DNA of 64,000 nt, from assembly GCA_023376005.1 (NCBI GenBank), contig CM042160.1, forward strand, positions 80,172,376-80,236,375, read 5' to 3'. The position numbers were made by a program, and so were the translations under genes. The notes beneath the pieces are model-generated. The model was given only the letters and a program-made list of their open reading frames with translations. It was not told where the DNA came from and ran no database searches. Of the stretch, positions 10,968-22,997 are shown piece after piece. Within the stretch, counting starts at the first letter, position 1. Each line of letters starts with the position of its first letter. The stretch comes from Doryteuthis pealeii. Its lineage: Eukaryota; Mollusca; Cephalopoda; Myopsida; Loliginidae.

Positions 10968-11575
10968 TGGTTTGGTTTGTTTTACGGCATATCAACCTCA
11001 GTGGGTCATTTAATGCTGATAAAGTTTTGAAATAAATCAATTCTTAATGGATAATACAATTTTTTTATAAATACATTTTTCTATTTAACCCATAGATGGG
11101 ACCCTAACAGGTACTACCATTCCGGGTCAGAGTGGACCAGGGAGCAATGGTGATGAAAGGGTGCTCCACATTCCCCTAACCTCCAAAACTGGAACCTCAC
11201 CATCAGATAGAGTTTAACGTCATTCCCAGGACATGTAGACCCGCAGCCACCGCCTTCTAGCACCCATATGATAAAAAGGGGTTGGGGCTTGCCATAAAGC
11301 AATAGGGTTGGGAAAATCATATAGGTGCTAGGGCTTGACGTGACCAGCCGATTGATCGGAGGAGGCCTCTCCGACCGCCCGTCTAGCCCAAGATAGGGCT
11401 AAAGTGGAGTATTGCAAGTCATGAACTGCTCATCCACCTGGGCTCTATCCTTAAGCATCACGGGTCGCCACCCACGGCCAACAGGTGGCCCCATTGGGGG
11501 AGTCTTATCCCTCTGCAGAGGTGCAGTCGTGCATTCTAACGCCCCAGCCGACAGGGCGGCTGTGCATTGAAATTA
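10968..11575 (+). mobile_element. Dispersed repeat family A, longest uninterrupted copy
   Basis: About 600 bp starting GGTTTGGTTTGTTTTACGGC, then CATATCAACCTCAGTGGGTC. An AT-rich left third is followed by a GC-rich right part with AGATGGGACCCTAACAGG, CGGGTCAGAGTGGACC and GTGACCAGCCGATTGATCGG. The same order recurs at 29363-30510 (interrupted) and in arms A' and A''. Short fragments of the left end (ACGGCATATCAACC) occur elsewhere. No open frame matches a family I know, so the class is undetermined. Confidence 0.8.
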
Positions 11576-11849
11576 TTTTCTTACAGTATTTTGGCGTTAA
11601 TAAATAGTTAATATTCTGTACAGAATTGAAAAGGTTCAGACCTTCAAATGTAATTAATCAGATACAAACTTGATCCGAGATGAAAATAAATTATTTTCAA
11701 ACAATTTAGTCTAAAGTTAAAATGTATGCGTAATTAGTTGGGTTTTTTTTTGGTTTTTTTCTCAAGTAATTTGTGTATTTGGAAATAGTTTAAATGCAAA
11801 TTATCAAAATCTTTTTTTGCCCTTTTTTAAACACTTTGTATATATATAT

Positions 11850-12140
11850 TTACCAACCCCTCCACACGAGCAGGATGTGACACAAGGTCAATTTCTTAAG
11901 CAGAGTTTAACAGGTTTGAATTCAGAGTTTTTCTTCTCCTGGACAGGTTAACTAACCAAGGTTAATGAGCCCAGTCTACCCTAGTATTTACCCACAGCTG
12001 GAGGAAGAGTAGTCAAAAGCATACCTTTCCAAAGGGTATTAGCACTATGTGAAATGCAAACAACCTCATACAGGATTTGAACACGGGTTGACAAGTCCAT
12101 TTCCTATGACTCTAACCATTACACCACACACCTCCAACAC
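11850..12140 (-). mobile_element. tRNA-derived SINE, family S1, near full length
   Basis: On the minus strand: a tRNA-like head with TGGTGTAATGGTTAGAGTC (A-box-like) and GTGTTCAAATCCTG (B-box-like), then a body with CACATAGTGCTAATACC, GGAAAGGTATG, GACTGGGCTC and CTGAATTCAAACC, ending CATCCTGCTCGTGTGGAGG and a TA-rich tail. Six or more related copies occur in the window. Confidence 0.85.
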
Positions 12141-12159
12141 CTTTAACACTTTCTCGTAT

Positions 12160-12227
12160 ATGTGTAATTGAAAATACAAAAATGTGTAATTGAAAATACA
12201 AAAATGTGTAATTGAAAATACAAAAAA
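12160..12227. repeat. 22-bp minisatellite, three units
   Basis: The unit ATGTGTAATTGAAAATACAA plus two A residues is repeated three times without change. Confidence 0.95.
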
Positions 12228-12566
12228 TAAAAGCACCAATACCCAGGTGTGTATGTGTATGTGGGGGGGGGGTATGCTTAAAAAATGAAAAGATAAGAAA
12301 AAGAAAAAAACTTTTACTATGATTTTTTAACCACCTAACATTGTTGTTATTTTGTTTTGATAAGAAAAGAGAAATCCCATCTTAAAAAATTATTTAAATA
12401 AAACTTTACAAAACTTGAGAGCAATTGGACATAAAGAAATTAAAAATGGAAAGAGAAATCCCGAGCAAAATGATGTTTCCTTTCAAATTTCATCATCAAT
12501 AGTAAAGACAGTTTGACAATAAATGTACGACATTGCATAAGTTTACATATGTTGTAGATATAAAAT

Positions 12567-12755
12567 TGGGTAGCATTATAGAATGTGGCCTACCATAAAA
12601 GCATATTATAATGTTATAATAATAACTGCTAAGCCTATTCCAGAATTTTAGAATTAAATAGATCTCTGATTCATGTAAACTATGGATAAATTCTTTTTTA
12701 ATTATTCTTAATTACTACATACAGCTTATGACTGAATTGCATTTCTTGAAAATAA
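12567..12755 (+). mobile_element. TIR family B, truncated copy
   Basis: Starts GCATTATAGAATGTGGCCTA and follows the family B core through GACTGAATTGCATTTCTTG, then departs from the family. The right terminus is missing. Confidence 0.75.
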
Positions 12756-14059
12756 TTTGTGGAAAATAATTTGTACTAGAAAGACCTGTGGATATTCCAC
12801 AGTATGTGAGCGGTGAAAAGCAGAAGGTGTTCCTTTCGAGGCGGCCCCCAGCTGGGTGCCTATTGGATACTTGGACTGATTTTTTTAAAGAAAAACTCTT
12901 GCCAGCTTCCTTTGCAAGGAAATCCAAAAGATAATATTTATTAAATCCTCACTAAGTTGATTACAAGTATAGAAGTTAACTTTCTAAGATTCTTCTGCTG
13001 ATAGTGTGTTATCAATTTGTTATACAATTTAGTCTCCTGATCAATCCCTCAACAATAACACACGAGATCTTCTAGTTTTTTTTTTATAGCCAGATTAAAG
13101 AATGAAAACCCTCTATCATTTACAATCTGATAATTGGTTTACAGACAAGAGAGATGAGAACTCTTGACATCAATGGATAAGAGGATCAAAAATAAATGAA
13201 ATAGAACAAAAAAAAGTTTGAAGAGGCACACACACACACACACACACACAGTAAGCTTCTTAAATCTTTCAATACAAAATCACAATTGGAAAATTAACAT
13301 TGATGTTTTACTTTTCTACTTCAATCAACTTCTAAATTCTATTGTTGATGAAAGGTTCAAGTGTCGGAGTCATTGCTAAATTCAAAACAATCAAAATTTG
13401 TCAGAAAAAGAAACTGATTTTAAACAATGAACACTAAAATTATGTCTTTCTCACTTTCTATGTTTTTGCTAGAATTTCATATCAAATTATTATTTCATAA
13501 ACTTCATTTGTTTACAAATTACAACAGGGGATTTTTTTTTATATTAAATTATATACATACTAGTAGATGTACCCAGCTGATTACTAAATTAAAAGGATTT
13601 TAGGAACACCAAGGAGTGAGATTGAATGGGGGGGGGGGTAAGAGGAAAATAATCTAGCAAATTCCTTATCATATTTTTAAGAATTCATGTATTACCATGC
13701 TCATTTATTTTATTTTTTTTTTTTTTTACATTTAAGATATTATTTTCAAAAATGTAATCCTAAACCCATCAGTGTTTTGAAACAATCTTATTTTTCGAAA
13801 AAATGTTTGAACATATGGCATGAATCTAAATTAATTTCTTAATTGCTTGTTGAGTTAAAGTAATAAAAAAATGTATTTATTCAATTCATTTTCTTTTTAA
13901 CTCCTAAAAATGTAACTATAAAAAGAAGCTAAGAATTAAAAATATGTAAGAGGAAAATTTCACAATTTGATTCGAATGAAAATTATTCATTTATTCTATG
14001 AATAGTTTGTCCTTTTTTTAAAAAAATTTTTAGTTAGTTACTTCAAGAAATAAGTCAGT
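12756..14059. other. Intron sequence with simple repeats
   Basis: Contains a fragment related to the array at 31311 (GACCTGTGGATATTCCACAG near 12784), (CA)n at 13227-13250, a G run near 13630 and poly-T near 13710. No gene seen. Confidence 0.5.
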
Positions 14060-14408
14060 ATATATAAAATGTGGACTACGAAATCATGTCTCTCTTATAG
14101 TATGTGACCTACCATAAAAAGCATATTATAAGGTTATAATAATAACTGCTAACCCTAACCCTATTTCAGAATTTTAGAATATTTTAGTATTAAATAGATC
14201 TCTGATTCATGTAAATTATAGATAAATTCTTTTTTTAATTATTCTTAATTACTATATACAGCTTATGACTGAATTGCCTTTCTTGAAATTGAATATATGA
14301 GAAAAATAATTAGTTTCAATAAATTGCCTACTACTTATAATTTATAAATATACTCTTACTGAGGTAGGACACATTCAAACTGGGTAGGCCACATATTATA
14401 ACGGCACC
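14060..14408 (+). mobile_element. TIR family B
   Basis: The left side has two units of the ATGTGG phrase. The core holds CTAACCCTAACCCTATTTC. The right end GGCCACATATTATAACGGCA plus CC is the inverse of the family start. The outermost left terminus is degraded. Confidence 0.8.
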
Positions 14409-15122
14409 AATAAGTCCTTATATTACAGAAATTTAAATTCATTCCTCAATTGATAGTTGAGTTACAATAAAAAAAAATGTATGCATTTTTTACAAAAAAA
14501 AAAAATAAAACAAAAAAAAAATTAATAATTAAAAATGTATCTTTTATATATTTGTAGGTATGTAACATAATGATAGTAACATTCATGATCCAGCAACATC
14601 GTGTTCGACATTCAACTTTCAAAATGGCGCAATAGCGTTCATTAACTGCAAAACTGTTTTCAACGGTCATAATTGTAATATTCACCTCCGCAATTAGCTG
14701 TAATTAATCAACATCTTGATTAATTCATTGGAATTAACCCTGAAGATCCTTATGGTGAAACTCAAGTAGGTTATTTTAATACACACTGTAATACTAAATC
14801 TGCTCTACTAATGTATTCAGCACTTTATATTTATTATAACACTGACTTATCCAGTTAATACTTGTATCAACCATCAATATTGAAATTAATTCAATATTTT
14901 TTTCATGGTAACTCATTCCCTTTAACAAGTTAACATTTCTAACATAATCACATGAAATTAACACAACTAAATTTCATTAATGTAATGAATTATTGTATCA
15001 TAATAGATAAGGATATTTATAAGTAAGATTTGTTATTGCCTATACAATAAGGAGATTAAATTTGACACCATATAATCATTAGTATTTAGTAAGAATACTT
15101 GAATCTTGAAACTATGTGCAAA
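14409..15122. other. Unannotated intron sequence
   Basis: AT-rich, with poly-A runs near 14470-14520. No gene or element recognised. Confidence 0.4.
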
Positions 15123-15125
15123 TTA

Positions 15126-15788
15126 CACTGGTTTACAAAGAAATTGAGGCAAGCACAAAAATAGCTGTTTTAACCTAATTTGCAGGTGCTGAATTCAGAT
15201 TTAAAATCCGTTTTTACTCATCACCTCTAGTTTTTTAGATATGTATACTGTACATTTTGTACACATACTTTACATAAAGGTGTATATGCATTCAGGGTTA
15301 ATTTCTAATATTGTGTGACTTATGTCTTCTTTTTTAGTTAATATGCAATAAATGAAAGTGATAGCATGACATTACATATATATAGCTATATATCAAGACG
15401 GATTTTGGCAGTTAAGCGTAGCCAACACGTCTTAATAAACAGCCAGTAGTGCACTGGCCAGTAGTGCACTGGCAGTCAGCAGATCATCTAAGAAAACACA
15501 TTTCTAACTGTCTGCGGTACTATGAATTGTGTACATTGTGTCATCCAAGTATATTTATTCCGTCAATGTTCTTTATCTATCCTGTTTTATCTGTAATAAG
15601 CTGCTGCAACTGTTGAAATAAGCATGTATATACTCTGTATATACTAAAATGAGACTATTTAAAAGACAGAAAACTAGAGGTGATAGAGCAAAACTGTTTA
15701 TAAATTTGAATTCAGCACACCCAAATTAGTAAAAAACACCTATTCACATTCTTGCCTCAGACAAAAAATATTTTTTTGTAAACCAGTG
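15126..15788. mobile_element. CACTA-like MITE
   Basis: 663 bp bounded by CACTGGTTTACAAA and its inverse TTTGTAAACCAGTG, flanked by TTA on both sides (15123-15125 and 15789-15791). The arms stay recognisable for about 120 bp (GAGGCAAG, GTGCTGAATTCA, CACCTCTAGTTTT). CACTG termini with a 3-bp target duplication fit the CACTA/EnSpm group. The interior has no transposase and contains CAGTAGTGCACTGG as a direct repeat near 15446-15472. Confidence 0.75.
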
Positions 15789-15791
15789 TTA

Positions 15792-17338
15792 TTTGTATTA
15801 GATTAGATAAGAATTCTTTATACATAACTGTAAATTATTTGCATTAAGACTAGTTACTTGAAGCAATAATTATTTACTAAGGATTATTATTATTAGTAAC
15901 TTGAAATTGTATAACTATGTGCAAACAAATGACTATTATCATTTTGAAAAAAAATTATTTTGGTGAATAAGAAGAAGTAAGAACACTTTCGAGGAATTTA
16001 TACCAAACAAATTTTCAGATTACAAAAAGTTAGGATGAGTTAAAGATCAATATTTTCCCAACAAGAAAACTCACTGACTTCATTAGAAATTAAGCAACAA
16101 AAATTGGTTGCTATGGTAATTATCCTACATCTGAAATATCACAAGATGATCAAAGGTATTTGCATTCATGTATAAATGGACATTAATATTTTATGCAACC
16201 AAAGTAATTGGAAATTCTTCTTGATAACCACAAGGGGAATTAACATCTTCTTTATCAGATGAATTTTCTTTCTATCCACCAATGTTGATCTTGGTCATTG
16301 AAAACTCATAAGGAATAATTACAAATGTTACATAATTATTAGATTCCTAATATTTATGTACAGTAGTATAGAAATCAAAATGGCTGTTATAAGTTGCAGC
16401 CGGTGGCCTTGAAGGATGAGTGACAAGGCTTGACCTCATCTTGATTCTTCCGGTGGATACCATGAGAATCGGTAGAGAAGACCCTCTTCCAGTTTAGATT
16501 AGAAATAGATTTTTACAGATCAGCCAAAGACCACGATGGTGGTAAGTCGTGTTATGCACGCTCCGACTCAATCTGCGCAGGTAGTCTGGTGGGGATTTCA
16601 GAATAGAATATGATCTAAGTTAAATCAAAGTCTTGTGTTATTATCTAAAAACTACCAATGACACAGGGCTTCTGATAAAGAGAAATCCCCAATGGAAGAC
16701 CAGACACGAAGTCCCTAAGACGAAGTCCAGACACTAGAAGAGACGCTAGAAGAATTGAAGTAAGAAAGTAAAGAAAGAGGTATTCACTACAAACATCCCA
16801 ATAATTTGACTTTCATTTTCATCCATGCTTTTATCTTCAACACTGTATTTATCTCCTTGCAAAGCACTTTTAAGATTATTTACTATGTAAAAGATACCAG
16901 TATAAAAAATGCATGACTAGTGACTGTATTACAATTTATGTGGAAGCATAAATTGTTGACAGACCCTGTAGCGAGAATTCAAAGGGGCCATTGGCTTTCA
17001 GATCAGGGAGTGGAAAAATACCAGTAACGGTTATAGCTCTTTGACCCCTAGAGAACATGTCACGAGAAACACGTGACCGGATTTAGATTTAGTTTCAACC
17101 TGAGATTGAAGCAGAGTAGACATGCTACTGCGAGGTTGATTCTCATCCACGCAGCAAATAAGAATGGGCAAAATAAATCTTGATCAAGGAAAAAAATGTC
17201 TTGTGGTTTAATTAATTGCATGACTACAAAGTTAGCCCTTAGAAGAAGTAATTAAAAGAATATAGCAACCAGACGACAAGATGATGGCCAAAGAAGAAGA
17301 AGAGGAAACATGGTGACCAGAAGTAGTAAAGAAAAAAA
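15792..17338. other. Unannotated intron sequence, last part before the duplicated arm
   Basis: From about 16370 to 17130 base composition is less AT-rich than the surroundings and could be an old retroelement or LTR fragment, but I could not identify it. No gene seen. Confidence 0.4.
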
Positions 17339-17360
17339 TGAAGTAACAAGTAAGTCTCAA

Positions 17361-17361
17361 A

Positions 17362-17398
<37 letters not shown>

Positions 17399-17400
17399 AT
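17361..17400. repeat. (CT)n microsatellite
   Basis: About 40 bp of alternating CT with one TTT interruption. Its inverted counterpart at 52601-52650 has extra interruptions (GACGAG) that look like sequencing noise. Confidence 0.95.
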
Positions 17401-17689
17401 CACCAGAGTTTCCTCTCTCAATTTTATATTCCTGATGATGGAGTATATAACAACAGTTCAGAGGATTCAAAATGGTGGATTGTTGAAATTAATGTTAATT
17501 TCAAAGGATTGTGAATGAGAGATTCCAAGAGAATTTCATTTTCCATCTTTTTACTTGGGACATTCAACAAAACACTTTTCCATGAAGATTTGTCTACTTT
17601 CTAAAAGGAACTGCCATTATAGCTCTGGGCTTTTCTTTATGTCACTAACACCAAGAATTTAACAAATATAACTGATGTATATTTATTTA

Positions 17690-17780
17690 TTTACCAAACC
17701 CTCTGCACGAGCAGGATGTTACACTAGGTCCATTTCTTAAGCGGAGTTCAGAGTTTTCCTTCTCCTAGACTGTCTTTAAA
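17690..17780 (-). mobile_element. SINE family S1, tail fragment
   Basis: Only the body and tail end are present (CTGCACGAGCAGGATGTTAC, CTTCTCCTAGACTG). The tRNA-like head is missing. Inverted counterpart near 52228-52318. Confidence 0.65.
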
Positions 17781-17825
17781 CTAAACACTAAAAAAGCTTT
17801 TAGATCACAAATATTGATTCGCTCA

Positions 17826-17829
<4 letters not shown>

Positions 17830-17868
<39 letters not shown>

Positions 17869-18041
17869 AGATGAATGTTAGTATTTGTATCCGTTGTAGG
17901 AGATATTTATACCAGGTTTGGGCTTAGGTGTGAAGCATTAACGTACTTATTATGCTAATATTGTTAGCGTAATATGTTAGTTGAGGAATAAATATCTGAA
18001 GACTCTGTGGTTTGTTTTGAGTTTCATTTATTTAGACTGGT

Positions 18042-18080
<39 letters not shown>
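17830..18080. repeat. Two (TA)n tracts around a short unique segment
   Basis: TA runs at about 17830-17864 and 18046-18080. Counterparts at 52120-52168 and 51892-51945 differ in length and purity. Confidence 0.9.
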
Positions 18081-18083
<3 letters not shown>

Positions 18084-18254
18084 GGACTCTCTCGTCGATT
18101 TTCCACGCATAAGGGTTCACACACACAATGAACACCCACAAAGAGATTTGTTTATAGTGGTGAAGGCTTGTGTTGGACCATCCACACTTTTTGGCACAGT
18201 CGATAAGAAAGAATTGGTGCATCAAGGGTTGCCACAAACCCAATCAACGACCAA

Positions 18255-18490
18255 CCTCAGGAATTTTGAATTCAGAGTTATCCCTCTCCTAGACTGGTTA
18301 CCTACCCAAGGCTGAAGGGCCCAGTCTGCCTTACTATTCAACCCATAGCTGGAGGGAGAATATATGGATTCGTACCTTTCTCAAAGGTATTAGCGCTATG
18401 TGAAATGCTAACAGCTTCGTCTAGGAATTGAACTCGAATCAACGAGTCCATTTTCCACGATTCTAACCACTAGCCCACGCGCATCCATTA
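18255..18490 (-). mobile_element. tRNA-derived SINE, family S1
   Basis: Minus-strand head with GTGGGCTAGTGGTTAGAATC (A-box-like) and GAGTTCAATTCCT (B-box-like), followed by the S1 body. It abuts a TA tract at 18489-18514. Inverted counterpart at 51488-51720. Confidence 0.8.
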
Positions 18491-19009
18491 TATATATATA
18501 TATATATATATATAAAATCCTTGTTTAGCCCGGTTGCCAGGGCTGCACTGATTGGGAGAGGTAGTGCCTCTTAGGGTCCTATTTATATGTCAAATCAATG
18601 GGAATTATTGTTATTAGATAGGAATATGCAAATAAGAATATGCAAAACTGTGTGCAAACAAAATTATCAAATAAGAATAGTTATTTTAAACTATTAAAAT
18701 TTGTCAATAAATTATTACTATTAGATAAGAATACTTGAAACTGTGCAAATTATTTGTATTTGATAGGAATATTTAATTTGATATATAACTGGGCAAACAA
18801 AAAATTAGAGACCAAAAACATTTAAAAGAAATTTTTAAAATTCTATGGAACATTGAAAATATAGTTATGATTACAATCTAATATTCATGAATGAATCAAA
18901 TTTCAGCATTAGATAACCCATAAGGAGTTGATATGCCATTAAACAAATAAACTTAACCAAAAAAAAATCCTCGTTAGCATAGGGTAAAAATTTATTTCTC
19001 TTCATAACA

Positions 19010-19130
19010 GCTATGTGGTGTAATGGTTAGCAAGCTAGATTTGCAGATCATCGTTAGTGAGTACAATTCTAATTGGGCGCCCCATACTTCTGGCCTTATG
19101 CCACATCTAAGCTAAGCTTAGTAAATAAGT
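19010..19130 (+). mobile_element. tRNA-headed SINE-like repeat
   Basis: Plus strand: GCTATGTGGTGTAATGGTTA is a clear A-box-like stretch, and GTACAATTCTAATTGGGCG gives a weak B-box-like region. Inverted counterpart at 50850-50950. Confidence 0.55.
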
Positions 19131-20990
19131 ATAGCAGCTATATAAGAAAAAAAAGCTTTACATATTTCTCAGAATAACAACTTTTTAACGTTTCAGTTTC
19201 AAAATATTGATGTCTCAATTAATAAAGAAGACAAATTATTTCTAACAAATTTTCATTTATAATCTTTCAGGCATAAATTTCAGACAAACCCATTTGCTGA
19301 TTTTATTTTTGGTTCTAAACAAGAAGTGAAAATAAGATTCTTGATGGGGAAAACCATTTTTCTGAGTTGTGTGTATGATTAACATTCATTTTGGCAATCA
19401 TGGAAATTATCAGAATTTCATCTTTTTGACATGCTAATTACTGGTGAAACAGTTTAGTATCATTTAATGTGAATTAGTACATGACCTCTGACCTAATCAA
19501 ACTATTTCCTAAACCATTAATTTGGCTTTTAGACCAAAACCCACAGTACTTTGTGAACAGGGGAGCAATCCCCATTGCTCCACCTCCTCTTTGCATTTAA
19601 GAGGGTCTGGATCAAATAAAAACTTGGAGCATCCTAAAGTTCCATGGAAGCTGAAAAATATTTTCTCTACACAGACATAGGGGGAAATTAAATTTCTAGT
19701 TTTATTATTATCTGTTTATTTCATTTATTTCCTGTGTTGTTTGAGTGAATGAAAATGTTCATTTAATAAATCTTACCCACGATACAGAAATAGCTGTTTG
19801 TACCATGGGTACCTTTTTTAATTTTATATCTTATGGTGAAGGTAATCCTTCATAACAATAAATAGTCAAATTCTTCTCTAATAGGGAAGGCAGACAAATA
19901 CTATCATCAGAAACTTAGAGGTACTCCATGGATCATCGGGTTATTTTTAGGAATGTGTTTGTGACATTTCTAATGTATAACTAATTTCATATTTATAATA
20001 ACAGATTTCAGACCAAAATTTGTGTATGGAATTTAGATGTACTGAAAGTTTTAAATAGGACTTGATTAACCTATCATAATAGTTATTTTTCGTTTTTTTT
20101 TTTTTAAATCTTAAGCATTGAAGTAACATTGATTTTTCTAACTGATAATTTTACATTGACTCACACAAAGAAAAATTTCTTGGCTTTCATTAAGAACACT
20201 CATATAAAAACATAAAACACTTCATTTACCAGAACCAGAAAATATATATAAAAATACTCTTAATTAATTTTTTCCTTCAATTTTGGTTCTGTTTGCCTTT
20301 TTAATTAAAATATATACAATTTACAAAAGATAATTGTGAATAAGCTTAAAATACAAAATTGATGCCAAAAATTCATAATTGGTACTAGCAACATTTTAAT
20401 ATTTCACTTGAAGCTGTCCATTTCCTATCAGCTTTTCAATTTCATAACCACTGATTATAAATATGTCTATCATTAAATGCAGGCACTTATACTCACACAC
20501 AAATGCCAAGTTGAAAAAAATCTTTCTTTTTTTTTTTAAACATAAAAAAATGACTATACAGCCCATAATTAGTAAGACAAAAATTATATTGCTTTTTCTC
20601 AAAAATCACTGATGCACAAATCAGTTTGTGTACATAAAAAAGTACATTAATTGTTTTAGTTATTTGAAGAATTTCTATTTTTTATGCTTGATTTTCAGAT
20701 TACACTGATAAGAGGATAAAGATTTTGTCATTAGACATCAAAATGTGGATAAGGCTAATCTGATTTTCTCTCATCCACATTTGGAAGCAGAGATTTTTTC
20801 AAATCATCAAACCCACCATTTGTGCCATTTTCTTCAACCACCAAAAAAAAAAAAAACAGGATATTTGTGTTGGCATAGATGAACATTTTATGGTTCATAC
20901 TTTTTCTCCCCCCAAGAGATTTCAAAATAACTTGACATTTTTATTATCTCTTATTTGTGGAGAGACTCTGCCTTTTTGTATGGGGCTCAT
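19131..20990. other. Unannotated intron sequence
   Basis: AT-rich with poly-A and poly-T runs. No coding or repeat structure is recognised apart from its inverted copy at about 48970-50850. Confidence 0.4.
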
Positions 20991-21295
20991 TATATATATA
21001 TATATATATAATTATTATTATTATTATTTAGTATAATTGAGGTGCAGTGGTCAATCATCCAGGATATACACTCTTGACATTTATCTGATTTTGTTATCAA
21101 ATAAAATTTACTCATTGCTTAGAAACCGAAACAATCATCATGTTTAAATCTCCTCAATGAAAAACAAAAGTGAAATACTATTTCTCTGAATGTTTGAGAT
21201 GAGGCTTGATGATTAGTATTATCTGCATTATTCGGACTATTGTCCCCATCTTCATTGTTATTTGTACAATGTTTCAGACGATATGCTCTCCAGCA

Positions 21296-21690
21296 TTCTT
21301 CAGGTATTTCTTGTCGGACTCGGGAACCTTCTCGGACTCAGGAACCTTCTTTTCGATCTCGGGAACTTTCTTGTCATAATCGGGAACACTCACGGAACTT
21401 TGAACCTAACCCAATTGGACACATGGCCTAGTGGATAAGGTAGTTAGGTTAAGACAGCTCTAAGTGACAGTTATCTCTGGATTCCAGGTTCAATCTTGAG
21501 TAGAGGCAGTAACATAGAAAAATAATTAACACAACTCCTACCCCAGCTATGGTTTGCGGAATGAGAACAGGATACCCCGTGGACTAAATAAAGGGTTAGG
21601 TTCAAAGTTCTGTGATGGCTCCCAATTACGACAAGAAAGTTCCCGAGTTCGAAAAGAAGGTTCCCGAGTCCAAAAAGAAGGTTTGTACAT
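21296..21690. repeat. Inverted pair of 21-bp-periodic repeats around a SINE-like core
   Basis: The left part (21296-21415) and right part (21595-21690) are reverse complements built from a degenerate 18-21-bp phrase such as GGGAACTTTCTTGTC / GACAAGAAAGTTCCC. Between them (about 21420-21500) is a plus-strand tRNA-like head with TGGCCTAGTGGATAAGG and CCAGGTTCAATCTTG. In one frame the right part reads as a KKVPEFE / KKVPESK heptad repeat leading into the LINE fragment. Counterpart at about 48240-48640. Confidence 0.7.
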
Positions 21691-21866
21691 GGAATAAACT
21701 ACCATCATCAATAGTGAATGCCCCATCTCTAAACTCCTATAAGGCAATGTTAGATAATCTGTGGAAAGATTATAAATATTCTGTGGAATTAAGATGAATG
21801 TTTATAAGGAACAGTTGACACGTCTCAGACCTAATATACTAGCTGAAAAGATATTATTATTATTAT
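21600..21866 (+). pseudogene. LINE remnant: C-terminal tail of a non-LTR retrotransposon ORF
   Basis: The plus-strand frame has TWNKLPSSIVNAPSLNSYKA and then MLDNLWKD before its stop near 21797. This is very like the WNSLP..VVNA.S.N.FK..LD..W motif that closes the reverse-transcriptase ORF of many Jockey/CR1/I-type LINEs. It is followed by about 70 bp of 3' UTR and an ATT microsatellite, a usual LINE tail. Everything upstream of the motif is missing and replaced by the 21-bp repeats. Inverted copy at 48060-48320. Confidence 0.7.
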
Positions 21867-21867
21867 T

Positions 21868-22080
21868 ATAGACTGGTTACCTAACCATGGTTAAAGAGCC
21901 TAATCTGTCCTGCTATTTATCCATAACAGGAGGGAGAGCAGGTGGATGCATACCTTTCCCAAGAGTATTAGCACTATGTGAATTGTAGACAGTCTCATCT
22001 AGGATTTGAACTCTGGTTGACGAGTTTATTTCCTATGACTCTAGCCATTACACGACGTGCCTCGACCCAATGGACACAAA
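21868..22080 (-). mobile_element. tRNA-derived SINE, family S1
   Basis: Minus-strand head with CGTGTAATGGCTAGAGTCAT (A-box-like) and GAGTTCAAATCCTAG (B-box-like), then the S1 body down to CCAGTCTATAATAATA. It sits directly against the LINE tail, so one probably inserted at the other's tail. Inverted copy at 47856-48055. Confidence 0.8.
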
Positions 22081-22800
22081 GTTGATGAATGTATGTTTTT
22101 TTGTTGGTTGGCCAACACTGGTGTTTTCCATAGAAGAACATCACTTATAAATTTGTCCTTATTTCTCCAGCATCGTCCATCATGTCTTATTCATCTTACT
22201 TAGATGGTTTGTGAGATGGGAGACAAGAGGCCATTCAACTGTTTTTTTACTAGGGTGTTACCTCCAGGATTTGTTTAAAACTGCATGCACATCCTTGTGC
22301 AGTTCCTATCTAGCATTTTTTCCAAATGTTTTGTTAGAGTCCTAGTGGTTCAGCCATACAGTAGTACTGACATGGCTAAAGCTTAGAAAAATTCTTGTTT
22401 TATTTTATCAGAGAGATCAGACTTCCATATGGTTGTTAACTTGTCGATAGCAGTCCATGCTTTACTTAGGAGTATATTGACATCGATTTTAGTAAATTAA
22501 AAATTAAAAACAAAATTTATTGATTTTCCTTGTTAAAATATTTATTTACATTTAATTATACATTAATAATTAGGTTTATATATAGTGTTTTCCAATATCT
22601 TGATCTAACCAGTTTTCTTCATGAATAAAATAGCAGAAAGCGTGCGCGCCATCAAAGTAATTTAAACTGACCTTTCTGATAACAGTAGACACCTTGTTAT
22701 TTACTAAGTTTTGTTTAGTGTTGAGTAGACATGACTCAAGTTGCTTACAGTAAATATAGACCTTCTTTCTCACCAATTAAAGATAAAAATGAATACTAAC
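22081..22800. other. Intron sequence next to the XKR exon donor
   Basis: No gene other than the exon beginning at 22801. Around 22200-22480 there is sequence with LINE-like looks (for example AGTAGTACTGACATGGCTAA) but no frame could be followed. Confidence 0.4.
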
Positions 22801-22997
22801 CTACGCCATCAGGTGGGTCATCAACCAAAAGGTAGAGCTGGAGAGTCATCTGGGGTGCACTCTCCATAAAGCATTCAAAGAGTCGCAGTAAACAGGCATC
22901 AGCATCTTCACGTAACATCCAGCGATAGTAATATTGCTTCATCATTGTATCTGGGGCTTTCAAACTCTTGCGGCCATAGCGAATTGATTCGATATTT
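22801..22997 (-). CDS. XK-related protein, penultimate coding exon
   Basis: A 197-bp exon encoding 65 complete residues between one base of a split codon at each end. The acceptor TTTTGCAG lies just above 22997 and the donor GTTAGT just below 22801. The translation contains KQYYYRWMLREDADACLLRL and then FECFMESAPQMTLQLYLLV, the strongly conserved XKR signature around the ESAPQ motif. The last base G joins AT of the next exon to give Asp and then VLRIISPL, so the two exons splice in frame. The upstream intron is phase 2. A second full-length copy lies on the plus strand at 46923-47119 inside the inverted arm. Confidence 0.95.

Larger units (their letters stand above)
1649..22800 (-). other. 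XKR intron between the last two coding exons
   Basis: A 21.2-kb phase-1 intron. The donor is GTTAGT just past 22801 on the minus strand and the acceptor is TTTTTCAG at 1649-1656. It is filled with repeats that are listed separately. No other protein-coding exon could be recognised inside it. Confidence 0.85.
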
